NCBI GenBank assembly: GCA_963851245.1
Contig: CAWKOH010000002.1
Coordinates: 248,001-312,000, forward strand
Length of the DNA: 64,000 bases
Direction: 5' to 3'
DNA from: CAWKOH01 sp963851245
Lineage (GTDB): Bacteria > Actinomycetota > Acidimicrobiia > Acidimicrobiales > Palsa-688
The notes under the pieces are model-generated. The model saw only the letters and a list, made by a program, of their open reading frames with translations. It was not told the DNA's origin and ran no database searches. The stretch's first letter is position 1. The number at the start of each line of letters is the position of its first letter. A program made the position numbers and the translations under genes. Positions 18,712 to 27,117 of this stretch are shown here, in pieces.

Positions 18712-19688
18712 GGGCGGTGGTCCTCGTCGGAGGCGAGGGCACCCGCCTTCGCCCCCTGACGCTGACCACACCCAAGCAGATGCTGCCGGTGGGGGGCCGG
18801 CCCATGATCGAGCGGGTCCTGGAGCGGCTGGCCCCTCACGGGATCGATGAAGCGGTCCTGTCCCTCGGGTACAAGCCGAGCGCATTCATCGGCGCCTACC
18901 CGGACGGGCGCTGCGCAGGTGTAACGCTGCGGTACGCGGTCGAGGCCGAACCACTCGACACCGCCGGAGCGATCAGGTTCGCGGCGCTCGAAGCGGACCT
19001 GTCCGACACTTTCGTGGTCGTCAATGGCGATGTCATAACCGATCTCGACGTCTCCGGGCTGGTGAGCTTCCACCGGGCGAGCGGCGCCGAGGCGACCATT
19101 TCGCTGACTCCGGTAGACGATCCGTCGCGCTTCGGAGTGGTTCCGACCGACGAGGCCGGCCGGGTGCTCGCATTCATCGAGAAGCCGCCCCCCGACGAAG
19201 CCCCCACCAATCTGATCAACGCCGGGACCTACGTGCTCGAACCGTCGGTTCTTCAGCGGATACCCGGGGGACGCCGGGTCTCGATCGAGCGAGAGACCTT
19301 CCCTGAGCTGGTGGCGGGGGGATGCCTCTACGCCTTGGCGTCTCAGGTCCCCTGGCTCGACGCCGGCACCCCGCAGACCTACCTGGAGGCCAACCTCTCC
19401 TACACCGGCGACCCCGACCATTCGTGCCGGGTGGCGGACGGGGCCACCGTCAAGGACAGCGTGGTCGGATACGGCGTCGTGTTCGGGGCGGGCTCGGTTG
19501 TGGAAAGCTCGGTCCTCATGGACGGAGTGGCGGTCGGAGAGGGCGCCGAGGTCCGCGGTTCCATTATCGGCCGAGGCGCGACGATCGGAGCTCGGTCGAG
19601 GGTGGAGTCGCTCTCGGTGATCGGTGCAGGCGTCGAGGTGGCCCCGGGGCATCATTTGACCGGACAGCGGGTTCCGGCTTCGCCGTGA
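18708..19688 (+). CDS. Mannose-1-phosphate guanylyltransferase-like nucleotidyltransferase
   Basis: 326 residues. The NTP-transferase signature GGEGTRLRPLTLTTPKQMLPV is at the N-terminus; VVNGDVITDLD supplies the metal-binding Asp, FIEKPP the sugar-phosphate contact, and residues ~245-326 form imperfect hexapeptide (left-handed beta-helix) repeats. It resembles mycobacterial Rv3264c, which makes GDP-mannose, and sits in the same rml/wbbL/fbi neighbourhood. Sequence alone does not separate GDP-mannose from UDP- or dTDP-glucose specificity. It overlaps the exported-protein gene upstream (ATGA) and the epimerase downstream (GTGA). Confidence 0.82.
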   Translation: MRAVVLVGGEGTRLRPLTLTTPKQMLPVGGRPMIERVLERLAPHGIDEAVLSLGYKPSAFIGAYPDGRCAGVTLRYAVEAEPLDTAGAIRFAALEADLSDTFVVVNGDVITDLDVSGLVSFHRASGAEATISLTPVDDPSRFGVVPTDEAGRVLAFIEKPPPDEAPTNLINAGTYVLEPSVLQRIPGGRRVSIERETFPELVAGGCLYALASQVPWLDAGTPQTYLEANLSYTGDPDHSCRVADGATVKDSVVGYGVVFGAGSVVESSVLMDGVAVGEGAEVRGSIIGRGATIGARSRVESLSVIGAGVEVAPGHHLTGQRVPASP

Positions 19689-20635
19689 AAGCCTTTGTGA
19701 CCGGAGGGGCCGGCTTCATCGGTTCCACGCTCGTCGACCGACTGCTGGCCGAAGGGCATCAGGTGGACGTCGTTGACAACCTGAGCACCGGGTCCCTGGC
19801 CAACCTGGCCGAAGCCCGTAAGAGCCCCGTGGGCCGGATGACCTTTCACCAGATCGACATCAGGTCCGCGGACCTGGCCGAAGCGATGAAGCGAGCCCGG
19901 CCGGAGGTCGTGTACCACCTCGCGGCCCAGGCCGACGTGAGGGTCTCGGTGACGGATCCGGTCTTCGACGCCGAGGTCAACGTGCTGGGTTCGCTCCGGG
20001 TGCTCGAGGGGGCCCGGGTCTCCGGCGCCCGGAAAGTGGTCTTCGCGTCGAGCGGGGGCACTATCTACGGCGACCCCGACCCTGCCGACCTGCCGGTCAA
20101 GGAGTCCCACCCGCAGCGGCCTCTATCTCCCTATGGGGTAGCGAAGAAGGCGGTCGGCGACTACCTCTACGCCTACCGCGACCTTCACAATCTCGAGTTC
20201 ACGGCCCTGGCCCTGGCCAATGTGTACGGGCCCCGTCAGGACCCCCACGGCGAGGCCGGCGTAGTAGCCATCTTCGCCGGCCGCCTCCTCTCCGGTGAGC
20301 CCTGCACGGTGTACGGGGACGGCTCCCAGACCCGTGACTTCGTCTACGTCGACGACGTGGTCGACGCCTTCGCCCGGGCCGCCTCCCGAGGTGGCGGACT
20401 GGTGCTGAACATAGGCACCGGCACCGAGACGAGCGTCAACCGGTTGTACGGAGCCATGGCCGAGCAGACGGCCGTCGATCGGCCGGCCGTCGCCGCGCCG
20501 CTGCGTCCTGGCGAACTTCAGCGCAGCACCCTCGATCCGGGCCGGGCGGCTATCCACCTCGGGTGGAAGCCCTGGACGTCCCTCGAGGATGGGGTGCGGG
20601 CCACCCTCGACTGGTTCCGGGCCGCCCGGTCCTAG
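19685..20635 (+). CDS. NAD-dependent sugar epimerase, GalE-like
   Basis: 316 residues of the extended SDR family: GGAGFIGSTLVDRLL (NAD site), VYHLAAQADVRVSV, SSGGTIYGD, and catalytic YGVAKKAVGDY (YxxxK). These fit the actinobacterial UDP-glucose 4-epimerase-like group, which interconverts UDP-Glc/UDP-Gal or the corresponding GlcNAc sugars; the substrate is not settled by sequence. The GTG at 19685 overlaps the previous stop and starts exactly at the Rossmann strand. It is the last gene of the plus-strand nucleotide-sugar operon and runs convergently into fbiB with an 18-base gap. Confidence 0.85.
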   Translation: MKAFVTGGAGFIGSTLVDRLLAEGHQVDVVDNLSTGSLANLAEARKSPVGRMTFHQIDIRSADLAEAMKRARPEVVYHLAAQADVRVSVTDPVFDAEVNVLGSLRVLEGARVSGARKVVFASSGGTIYGDPDPADLPVKESHPQRPLSPYGVAKKAVGDYLYAYRDLHNLEFTALALANVYGPRQDPHGEAGVVAIFAGRLLSGEPCTVYGDGSQTRDFVYVDDVVDAFARAASRGGGLVLNIGTGTETSVNRLYGAMAEQTAVDRPAVAAPLRPGELQRSTLDPGRAAIHLGWKPWTSLEDGVRATLDWFRAARS

Positions 20636-20652
20636 AGTCCGCCCCCGCTTGC

Positions 20653-21348
20653 CTACCGGAAGAGGTCCTCCTGGTGGGGACGCACGATCTCGCCACGGAC
20701 CGACGAGTCCCGCAGCCAGGACGGGTCGACCCCACGCACGATGGCGACCGGGATCCCGGAGGATTTGCCCATCACCAGCTCCGCTGCACCCGCCAGTTCG
20801 TCGGCTACGCACACCTCGGTTACGGCCAGCTCCCGGCCCAGCGCGTCCTCTGTGCCTCGCAGGTCGACGATGGCCGCGATCCCTGCGACACCGATGGCCA
20901 CGTCGGTCAGACCGCGCCGCCACGTCCGTCCAAACGTGTCCGACACGATCACACCGACGGTGACGCCGGCGCGCGCTTTCAGGCCATCGAGAATGCGGCG
21001 GGCCGAGCGGTCCGGATCCACCGGGAGCAGGGCAGCCCAGCCCGTCTCGACGTTGGAGAGGTCGACCCCGGCGTTGGCGCAGACAAAACCGTGCTTGGTC
21101 TCGGTCATGAGAAGATCACCGCGGCGGCGGAGGATCCGAACCGACTCCTCGACTACCAGGGCCTTGTGGGACAGCGGATCGGTCGGATCCACCTGGACCA
21201 GGCGGCCTTCGGCCTTCGACACCACTTTCTGGGTCACCACGACCACGTCACCGTCGTAGAGAGTTGCGTTTTCGTGGATGAGCCCCGCAAGGTCGGCGCC
21301 GGGAGATATCTCCGGCATCCCTGCCACCGGAATCAGCGTGATCGTCAA
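20653..21348 (-). CDS. fbiB: Coenzyme F420-0:L-glutamate ligase (CofE domain only)
   Basis: A 231-residue CofE-type ligase that adds glutamate to F420-0 in a GTP-dependent manner. Family stretches are TQKVVSKAEGR, THGFVCANAGVD-like TKHGFVCANAGVD, SDTFGRTWRRG and GIAGI-type GVAGIAAIVDLRGTED. Mycobacterial FbiB has an extra C-terminal nitroreductase-like FMN domain; this protein stops after the ligase domain (ending HQEDLFR). The start is taken as the TTG at 21348, which overlaps the fbiA stop (TTGA); an internal GTG about ten codons later is the alternative. A longer open frame upstream is antisense-like noise within fbiA. Confidence 0.88.
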   Translation of the reverse strand: MTITLIPVAGMPEISPGADLAGLIHENATLYDGDVVVVTQKVVSKAEGRLVQVDPTDPLSHKALVVEESVRILRRRGDLLMTETKHGFVCANAGVDLSNVETGWAALLPVDPDRSARRILDGLKARAGVTVGVIVSDTFGRTWRRGLTDVAIGVAGIAAIVDLRGTEDALGRELAVTEVCVADELAGAAELVMGKSSGIPVAIVRGVDPSWLRDSSVRGEIVRPHQEDLFR

Positions 21349-22289
21349 CGACGTCCCTCGTTCAGCACCACCCGGGCCAGGGCGGCGGCCTCCTCGGGCC
21401 CGGTCATGACCGTAGGCGCCACGACGGCTCGCATACCCGCCCGCTCCACCTCCTCGGCCCTGCCCGAGTCGGCCTCGTCGATGACCAGAACAGCCGCGTA
21501 GGGGGCCCACATGCGGGCGACGCCGATGACCGATGACTCGTGTCCCAGCTCGGCCAGCATGTGATCGGCGGGCCCCTTGAGAGCCTTGCCGGCGATGATG
21601 GGTGACACGGCCACCGTTCGATCGCGGCGGGCGGCGACAGCATCGCCTATGCCTCCGGTGGCCAGGACTGGCCCGATGGACACGACCGGGTTGGACGGGC
21701 AGATCAGCAGCTGCTCGGCGTCGCTGATGCTCTCCAGTACGCCGGGCCCGGCCGCCGCCGACTCGACTCCTTCCAGCCGGATCTCTTTGACCGGGAGGCC
21801 GTGGCGATGCTTCACGAAATAGTCCTGGAAGCCGATCTCCCGGACCCCCTCGCCGTCGCTCACCACCACCCGCGTCTCCACCGGGTCGTCCGACATGGGC
21901 AGCAGTCGCACCTGCAGTCCCCACCTGGCGGTGATCTCGGCTGTCACTTCGGTCAGAGTGGCGCCCTCGTTCAATCGGGACGTCCGAAACAGGTGGGTGC
22001 CCAGATCACGGTCGCCGAGATTGAACCAACCCAGCCGGCCGCCGCTATAGGCGCGTAGCTCGTCCATGGCGGACCACGTCTCCCCCGCCAATCCCCATCC
22101 TGTATCGAGGCTGATGACGCCGGCCAGCGTGTAGGTGACGGTGTCCAGGTCGGGGCTTACGTGGAGGCCGTGCATCATCGTGTCGTCACCGGTGTTGACG
22201 ATGGCCGTGACGGTGGAGGGGTCCCTCACCGCCAGGATCCCGCGTAGCATGCGGGCCGCTCCCACCCCGCCGGCCAGCGCCACGATCAT
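21345..22289 (-). CDS. fbiA: 2-phospho-L-lactate transferase (F420 biosynthesis)
   Basis: 314 residues of the CofD/FbiA family, which joins the lactyl- or enolpyruvyl-diphospho-guanosine donor to the deazaflavin Fo to give F420-0 or its dehydro form. The N-terminus VALAGGVGAARMLRG is the phosphate-binding loop; NTGDDTMMHGLHVSPDLDT is the Fo-binding signature, and the C-terminal CPSNPVVSIGPVLA is conserved. Its stop overlaps the start of fbiB, so the two enzymes are made together. F420 then serves flavin-like reductases elsewhere in the genome. The ATG at 22289 begins at the first beta strand. Confidence 0.93.
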   Translation of the reverse strand: MIVALAGGVGAARMLRGILAVRDPSTVTAIVNTGDDTMMHGLHVSPDLDTVTYTLAGVISLDTGWGLAGETWSAMDELRAYSGGRLGWFNLGDRDLGTHLFRTSRLNEGATLTEVTAEITARWGLQVRLLPMSDDPVETRVVVSDGEGVREIGFQDYFVKHRHGLPVKEIRLEGVESAAAGPGVLESISDAEQLLICPSNPVVSIGPVLATGGIGDAVAARRDRTVAVSPIIAGKALKGPADHMLAELGHESSVIGVARMWAPYAAVLVIDEADSGRAEEVERAGMRAVVAPTVMTGPEEAAALARVVLNEGRR

Positions 22290-22320
22290 CGAGTCCCCCT
22301 GATTCGCGCCGCCAGGTCGC

Positions 22321-23442
22321 TCATCGGGCCACCTTACGGTAAACGCCGGCGTGCACCTCCGCCGTCCGATCCCACGTGTAGGCCGACGCGACCGAAAGAC
22401 CGAGCCGGCGCCTCTCTCGAGCCGCCGCCGCGTCGATGCCGTCGAGAACCGCCTCTATGGCCGAGCACAGGTCGTCGACATTGCCTGGCTCGACCAGCAG
22501 CGCGGCCTCTCCGGCGACCTCCTCCATGGCCGTCCCGGAAGTGGTCACGAGAGGCGCTCCGCAGGCCAGGGTCTCCAGGGCAGGTAACCCGAAGCCCTCT
22601 TCGAGGGCGGGATAGGCGACGACACTGGCCGTGCGAATGAGGGCAGGCAGGGCGGCGTCGGGGACGTAACCGAGGGCCCGAATCTGCTGCGGGTGTCGGG
22701 CCCGGGCCAACCCATCGGCCACCTCGTCCGAGCCCCACCCCCGCTGGCCGGCCAGAAGCAGCACCACGTCGGGACGCTTAGCGGCGAGGCGGTCGAACGC
22801 TCGCACCAGCAGGCCGACGCCTTTCCTCGGCTCCAGAGTGCCGACGAACAGGACGACCCGCTGGTCCGCGCCGATGCCGAAGGAGGCGGTGACCTCGGCG
22901 TCGCTTCCCGGGGCCGGCTCGTCGGGCCGGAAGCGTTCGTGGTCGACGCCGTGATGGGCGACCGTAACCGGGGCGCGCACATCGACCACTTCGTGCAAAC
23001 GGCCTGCAGTGGCGTGACTAACGCAGATGATCTCTGCCGCCCTGGCCGCGGCCACCCTGGTGGCCCGGCGGAAGAGCACCACTTTCGACCGTTCGTGCCA
23101 CTCGGGATGGTCGAAGAAGGTGCAGTCATGGATGGTGACGACCGTGGGCAACCGGGCCAGTTCGGGCATGGTGTAGTGCGGGGCGTGATGCACGTCCAGC
23201 TGCTCCCGACGGAGCAGGGCGGGCAGGCCGACCTGCTCCCACGCCAAGCGGACTGGCCGGCGATTCGGCGATCGGGCCAGCAGGGTGGAGCCGTCCGGCC
23301 GGGCCCATCGATCCGAGTCATTGCGGCGGCAGATGAGCGAGAGGTCGACGTCCGGTCTGGGAGCCAGGGCGGTCGCCAGGGCGGCGACGTACCGCCCTGC
23401 TCCCGCCGCAGCCGCTGGTATCGCGCTCACGTCCAGCGACAC
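22321..23442 (-). CDS. Family 4 (GT-B) glycosyltransferase
   Basis: 373 residues. The N-terminal half carries the acceptor-side GT-B fold (AGAGRYVAALATAL, HHAPHYTMPE, VTIHDCTFFDHP), the C-terminal half the donor domain: FVGTLEPRKGVGLLVRAF near residue 200 and the EX7E motif EEGFGLPALE near 295. These retaining enzymes use nucleotide sugars at the cytoplasmic face. GTG at 23442 is the only in-frame start that keeps the first strand (VSLDVSAIP). It diverges from a second GT4-type gene at 23533; together with the third at 24639 they look like a set assembling one glycan. Donor and acceptor are unknown. Confidence 0.85.
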   Translation of the reverse strand: MSLDVSAIPAAAAGAGRYVAALATALAPRPDVDLSLICRRNDSDRWARPDGSTLLARSPNRRPVRLAWEQVGLPALLRREQLDVHHAPHYTMPELARLPTVVTIHDCTFFDHPEWHERSKVVLFRRATRVAAARAAEIICVSHATAGRLHEVVDVRAPVTVAHHGVDHERFRPDEPAPGSDAEVTASFGIGADQRVVLFVGTLEPRKGVGLLVRAFDRLAAKRPDVVLLLAGQRGWGSDEVADGLARARHPQQIRALGYVPDAALPALIRTASVVAYPALEEGFGLPALETLACGAPLVTTSGTAMEEVAGEAALLVEPGNVDDLCSAIEAVLDGIDAAAARERRRLGLSVASAYTWDRTAEVHAGVYRKVAR

Positions 23443-23532
23443 GCGGACCGGGACCGCCGGCGTCGAAGCGGTGGTACCGTCCAGCGCGCTGATGAGCCGA
23501 CACGGCCGTCACTCGGCAACCCAGATCACCGG

Positions 23533-24666
23533 GTGACTGTACCTGGGCCGCGGGTGGCGTTCGATGTGACGCCCCTGCTGACGTTCCGCACTGGTATCGG
23601 CCAGTCGGTGCAAGAGACCTGGTCGGCGCTCAAGGGGCTGGACCCCGGTCCCGACCTCATCCCCTTTGCGCTGGGGATGCGGTCGAAGGTCAACGGCACC
23701 GGCCTCCCCGCCGGGATAAGGCCGGTCCGGGCTCCCACCCGCCTCCTCCTGGCGATGTGGAGCCGCGCTGATCATCCCGGTCTGAGCTGGCCGCTTCGGG
23801 GCGCCGACGTGGTCCACGCCACCAACTACGTCATCCCCCCGACCCGAATACCGACTCTCGCCACCATCAACGATATCGGCTTCGTGCTCGATCCCAGCAC
23901 AGCCGACTCCGTCGTGGGGACCTTCCCGGCCCTGCTGAGGCGAGCCCTGGCCCGCGGGGCCCACGTGCATGTGACCACCCATCAGGTGGCAATGGAGGTG
24001 GAGGAGCACTTCGGCCCCGGCCTGATCTCATCGGGGCGAATCACGGTTGTCCCGTTCGGCATCCCTCCCGTCCCGACCGGTGGGCCGCTACCCGACCCGC
24101 TGGCGGCCAAGGTCAAAGCTCCGTACGTGCTGACGGTTGGGCGCCACGAGCCCCGCAAGAACCTGCCCCGCCTGGTCCAGGCCTTCGGTGAAGTCGGGCG
24201 GGAGGACGCCGATCTGCTCCTCGTCATAGCCGGTCCTGAGGGCCGGGGCACTCCTGCGCTCACAGCTTCGATCGCCGACCTGGCGCCGGACCTGGGCAAT
24301 CGGGTCCGGTTGTTGGGCCCGGTGCCGCCTTCGGCGCTGGGCGCCCTCCTGTCCGGCGCCACGGCTCTGGCCTATCCGTCGCTGTACGAGGGATTCGGCT
24401 TTCCGCCGCTGGAGGCCATGACGGTGGGAGTCCCGGTGCTGGTGGGTCGCGGCGGGGCCGTATCCGAGGTGACCGGCCCGGCGGCCGAGCAGGTCGACCC
24501 GCTCGACGTGTCCGACCTGGCGGCCGGCTTGCGTCGGGTCGTGTTCGACCAAGCTCGCCGGGCCGAGCTCATCGCATCCGGCCGCGGCCACGCGGCCACC
24601 TACACCTGGGAGCGAACGGCCCGGGGTTTTGCCGACCTCTACGAGCGGCTGGCGATCTCGTCGTAG
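23533..24666 (+). CDS. Family 4 (GT-B) glycosyltransferase
   Basis: About 377 residues. VAFDVTPLLTFRTGIGQSV opens the fold; the donor-binding domain has LTVGRHEPRKNLPRLVQAF and YEGFGFPPLEAM (EX7E). It is a paralogue in style of the divergent gene at 22321-23442, with which it shares the VSLDVSAIP/VAFDVTPLL type of N-terminus. The GTG at 23533 is chosen as the first start that leaves a short lead into the first strand; a GTG at 23554 is possible, and readings starting further left are antisense to the neighbour. Its 3' end overlaps the convergent gene 24639-25628 by 28 bases. Confidence 0.85.
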   Translation: MTVPGPRVAFDVTPLLTFRTGIGQSVQETWSALKGLDPGPDLIPFALGMRSKVNGTGLPAGIRPVRAPTRLLLAMWSRADHPGLSWPLRGADVVHATNYVIPPTRIPTLATINDIGFVLDPSTADSVVGTFPALLRRALARGAHVHVTTHQVAMEVEEHFGPGLISSGRITVVPFGIPPVPTGGPLPDPLAAKVKAPYVLTVGRHEPRKNLPRLVQAFGEVGREDADLLLVIAGPEGRGTPALTASIADLAPDLGNRVRLLGPVPPSALGALLSGATALAYPSLYEGFGFPPLEAMTVGVPVLVGRGGAVSEVTGPAAEQVDPLDVSDLAAGLRRVVFDQARRAELIASGRGHAATYTWERTARGFADLYERLAISS

Positions 24667-25628
24667 ACCGCGGCATAGGCCGCGGCCACCGTTTGGGGTG
24701 CGAACCGTTCCACGTTCACGAGGCCTCTCCGGACCAGGTCGGAGCGATAGCTCTCGTCGGTAAGGACCCGTGTCACACCCGACCGGATCGACTCAGTGTC
24801 GTATGGGTCCACGAAGCAGGCCGCTTCTCCGGCGACCTCGGGCAGGGGTGGAATCGAGCTGGTGACGACGGGGCGGCCGACGGCCTGGGCCTCGATGATC
24901 GGAAGGCCGAAGCCCTCCTTCAGCGACGGGAAGAGGAGGACGTCGCAGCCGGCGTAAAGGGCCCGAACGGCTTCGTCGTCGAGACCGGTGAGGGCTTCGT
25001 AGTCCAGGCCCGCTTCCTTCAACGCCACCTCTTGATCGGCGTCCAGGCCGCCGATTATCCGCACCCGGCAATCGATCCCGGCCAGGGCGGCGGCCGATCG
25101 GAGGACGTTCTTCGTGGGCCAGGTGCCGACCAGCAAGACGGTCGGTCGGGCCGGAGTCTCCCGCGGGACCGCCTCGAATCCCTCGCCGATCGGATGCGGT
25201 ATGACCCGGATCTTGCCTTCGGCCCGAGGTTCCACCCTCACGAGATCCTGTTTGGTGCCTTCGCTGCCCACCGTGACGATGCCGGCTCTCCACATCGGGA
25301 GGCGCAACCACAACCACGCGTAGGCGAAGCGTTTCAGTCCCGATGATCGGTCGAGGAACTCGGTGTCGTGAATGGTAACCACCGACCTGTGCCGGTTCAT
25401 AAGGATGGCGGCGTAGTTGATGTCGCCCGTGACGTGCACCACGTCAGCCTCGATGCGCCTGGCCTCCAGCATCGTTTTCAGCCGTGGGATTACGCCCTGG
25501 TTGCGTCCAGACGTCACGACCACTTCCACATCGAAACGGTCGGGAAGGTGGCGCCTGACCTCTGCGAACACCCGCTCCATGCTGAACTGTCCGGGGAAAC
25601 TCCGGCGCTGAAGGTGCACCACTCGCAT
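24639..25628 (-). CDS. Family 4 (GT-B) glycosyltransferase
   Basis: 329 residues from the ATG at 25628 (a GTG six codons upstream is possible). VVHLQRRSFPGQFSMERVF begins the N-domain; VVTIHDTEFLDR, LLVGTWPTKNVLRSAAAL and the EX7E motif KEGFGLPIIE mark a retaining GT-B enzyme. Compared with its two neighbours the N-terminal domain is shorter. The 3' end overlaps the convergent gene 23533-24666, so convergent transcripts would be complementary over at least 28 bases. The gene diverges from the sugar reductase gene near 25665. Substrates are unknown. Confidence 0.83.
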   Translation of the reverse strand: MRVVHLQRRSFPGQFSMERVFAEVRRHLPDRFDVEVVVTSGRNQGVIPRLKTMLEARRIEADVVHVTGDINYAAILMNRHRSVVTIHDTEFLDRSSGLKRFAYAWLWLRLPMWRAGIVTVGSEGTKQDLVRVEPRAEGKIRVIPHPIGEGFEAVPRETPARPTVLLVGTWPTKNVLRSAAALAGIDCRVRIIGGLDADQEVALKEAGLDYEALTGLDDEAVRALYAGCDVLLFPSLKEGFGLPIIEAQAVGRPVVTSSIPPLPEVAGEAACFVDPYDTESIRSGVTRVLTDESYRSDLVRRGLVNVERFAPQTVAAAYAAVYDEIASRS

Positions 25629-25664
25629 ACGTCGGTCCAAGGCCACTCCACGCTAGCGTCTCCC

Positions 25665-26564
25665 CTGTGCGCTGTCCTCGTGACCGGGTGCAAAGGGTTC
25701 GTCGGCCACTGGCTAATGGCCCACCTCGAGGCGAGCGGCGACGAAGTGACTGGCATCGACGCCGAGGTCGACATAACCGACCCGGCCGCCATCACCGATG
25801 CCATCAGGGTGATTGGGCCCGAGGCGATCTGTCACCTGGCTGCTCAGGCGAGCGTGGGGACGTCCTGGGAGAACCAGGCGGCCACCTACCAGGTCAACAC
25901 GCTCGGCGTCGTCAACGTGCTGGAGGGGGCAGCCAGCTGCTCCCTGCTCCCTCGTGTCCTGCTCGTGAGCTCGGCCGAGGTCTACGGTCGGGTGTCGACC
26001 GGCCAGCTTCCTGTGCCGGAGGATCATCCCTTCGCCCCCGTGAGTCCGTACGCGGCCAGCAAGGCGGCGGCCGAGATGGTCGGCATCCAAGCCTTTCTGG
26101 GCTCCGGCCTGGAAGTGGTCCGGGTCCGGCCTTTCAACCACACCGGGCCCGGTCAGGCCCCAGCCTTCGTCGTCCCCAGTCTGGCCAAGCAGATATCCGA
26201 GGCGGTCGCCTCCGGAGCCGAATCGCTGGTCACTGGCAACCTCGACGCCCGGCGGGATCTCACCGACGTCCGAGACGTGGTGCGCGCCTACCGCGGCCTC
26301 GTCGAGTCGGGGGCGCCTGGAGAGGTATACAACGTATGCCGCGGCGACTCGGTGTCGATTCGAGAGGTGGCCGAGCGTCTCTTGGTGTTGGCCGGCGTCG
26401 AGCTACCGATCGTCGTGGACCCCGCCCGCATGCGGCCGAGCGACATCCCTGATCTGAGGGGTGATCCGGGCCGGCTGCGAGCCGCGACCGGCTGGGTGCC
26501 GGAGATCAGCCTGGAGGACACCCTCCGCGACGTGCTCACATACTGGCAGCAACTGTCGTGTTGA
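25665..26564 (+). CDS. GDP-4-keto-6-deoxymannose reductase-like epimerase; start uncertain
   Basis: About 299 residues of the extended SDR family: TGCKGFVGHWL (NAD(P) site), CHLAAQASVG, SSAEVYG, YAASKAAAEM (YxxxK) and FNHTGPGQAPAFVVPSLAKQI. The last segment is characteristic of GDP-6-deoxy-D-lyxo-4-hexulose reductase (Rmd), which yields GDP-D-rhamnose; the partner GDP-mannose 4,6-dehydratase is not in the window. No ATG, GTG or TTG lies in frame before the first strand except the GTG at 25680, which would cut it off. I give a CTG at 25665; alternatively a GTG at 25667 is correct and one base is extra. A GDP-mannose-type synthase is encoded at 18708. Confidence 0.78.
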   Translation: MCAVLVTGCKGFVGHWLMAHLEASGDEVTGIDAEVDITDPAAITDAIRVIGPEAICHLAAQASVGTSWENQAATYQVNTLGVVNVLEGAASCSLLPRVLLVSSAEVYGRVSTGQLPVPEDHPFAPVSPYAASKAAAEMVGIQAFLGSGLEVVRVRPFNHTGPGQAPAFVVPSLAKQISEAVASGAESLVTGNLDARRDLTDVRDVVRAYRGLVESGAPGEVYNVCRGDSVSIREVAERLLVLAGVELPIVVDPARMRPSDIPDLRGDPGRLRAATGWVPEISLEDTLRDVLTYWQQLSC

Positions 26565-26570
26565 CCGGCC

Positions 26571-26582
26571 GCCCCATGGGGC
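26571..26582. terminator. Short palindrome between convergent genes
   Basis: The 12-base perfect palindrome GCCCCATGGGGC lies in the 27-base gap between the convergent ends of the reductase gene (26564) and the phasin-like gene (26592). Its position suits a bidirectional terminator, but the stem is short and no T-run follows, so the call is weak. Confidence 0.3.
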
Positions 26583-26591
26583 CGATGAGCG

Positions 26592-27074
26592 CTACTCGAG
26601 ACCTACGGAGTGGCGCCAGGCCTGCTCCTGCGTAGAAGCCGTGCTGCGAACCGACTTGACCACGCCGCGGGCGCCCTCGGGCAAGGATTGCTCCAGCCGA
26701 TCGATCTGCTCGTCGAGCTGCTGGCGAGCCGGGCCCATGAGTTCCTCGAGAAAGCGGGCCAGCTCCAGCAGTTGGGCTCGCAGGGGATCCAGGGCTTCCT
26801 CCATGGACCGGCTGAAATCGTTCAGGTCGCCGGCGAACTGAGTTCCTGCACTCCGCGCCCTCTGGCGGGCCGGGGCCAGATATCCCTCCATCTGTGAGCT
26901 GATGGTCTCAGGAAGTCCCTCGAGCTGCTTGGCCAGCTCTACCCTCCGCACCTGGGCCTTCTGGAACGCCAGCACGCCCAGGCCCACCGCGATATAGGCG
27001 GCCTCCTTCAGGGCGCTGTTGATGTCGCTGGCCGCCTTGTCAATGTCCACGTTGGGGAACTGGATATCCGGCAC
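26592..27074 (-). CDS. Phasin- or apolipoprotein-like helical protein, unknown function
   Basis: 160 residues, almost entirely predicted helix. After a short N-terminus (PDIQFPNVDIDKAASD) comes a moderately hydrophobic stretch (AAYIAVGLGVLAF, near 26-38) and then ~110 residues of amphipathic heptad-like sequence rich in Glu, Gln, Leu and Arg with no cysteine. This resembles coiled-coil surface proteins such as phasins or heparin-binding haemagglutinin-like proteins, but no family motif is recognisable. A strong ribosome-binding site (GGAGGT) lies eight bases before the GTG at 27074. The gene stands alone, with its own promoter in the AT-rich palindromic region upstream. Confidence 0.7.
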   Translation of the reverse strand: MPDIQFPNVDIDKAASDINSALKEAAYIAVGLGVLAFQKAQVRRVELAKQLEGLPETISSQMEGYLAPARQRARSAGTQFAGDLNDFSRSMEEALDPLRAQLLELARFLEELMGPARQQLDEQIDRLEQSLPEGARGVVKSVRSTASTQEQAWRHSVGLE

Positions 27075-27117
27075 TTCGATTACCTCCTCGAACAGCTTGC
27101 CATTTTACCCGCAGTGC

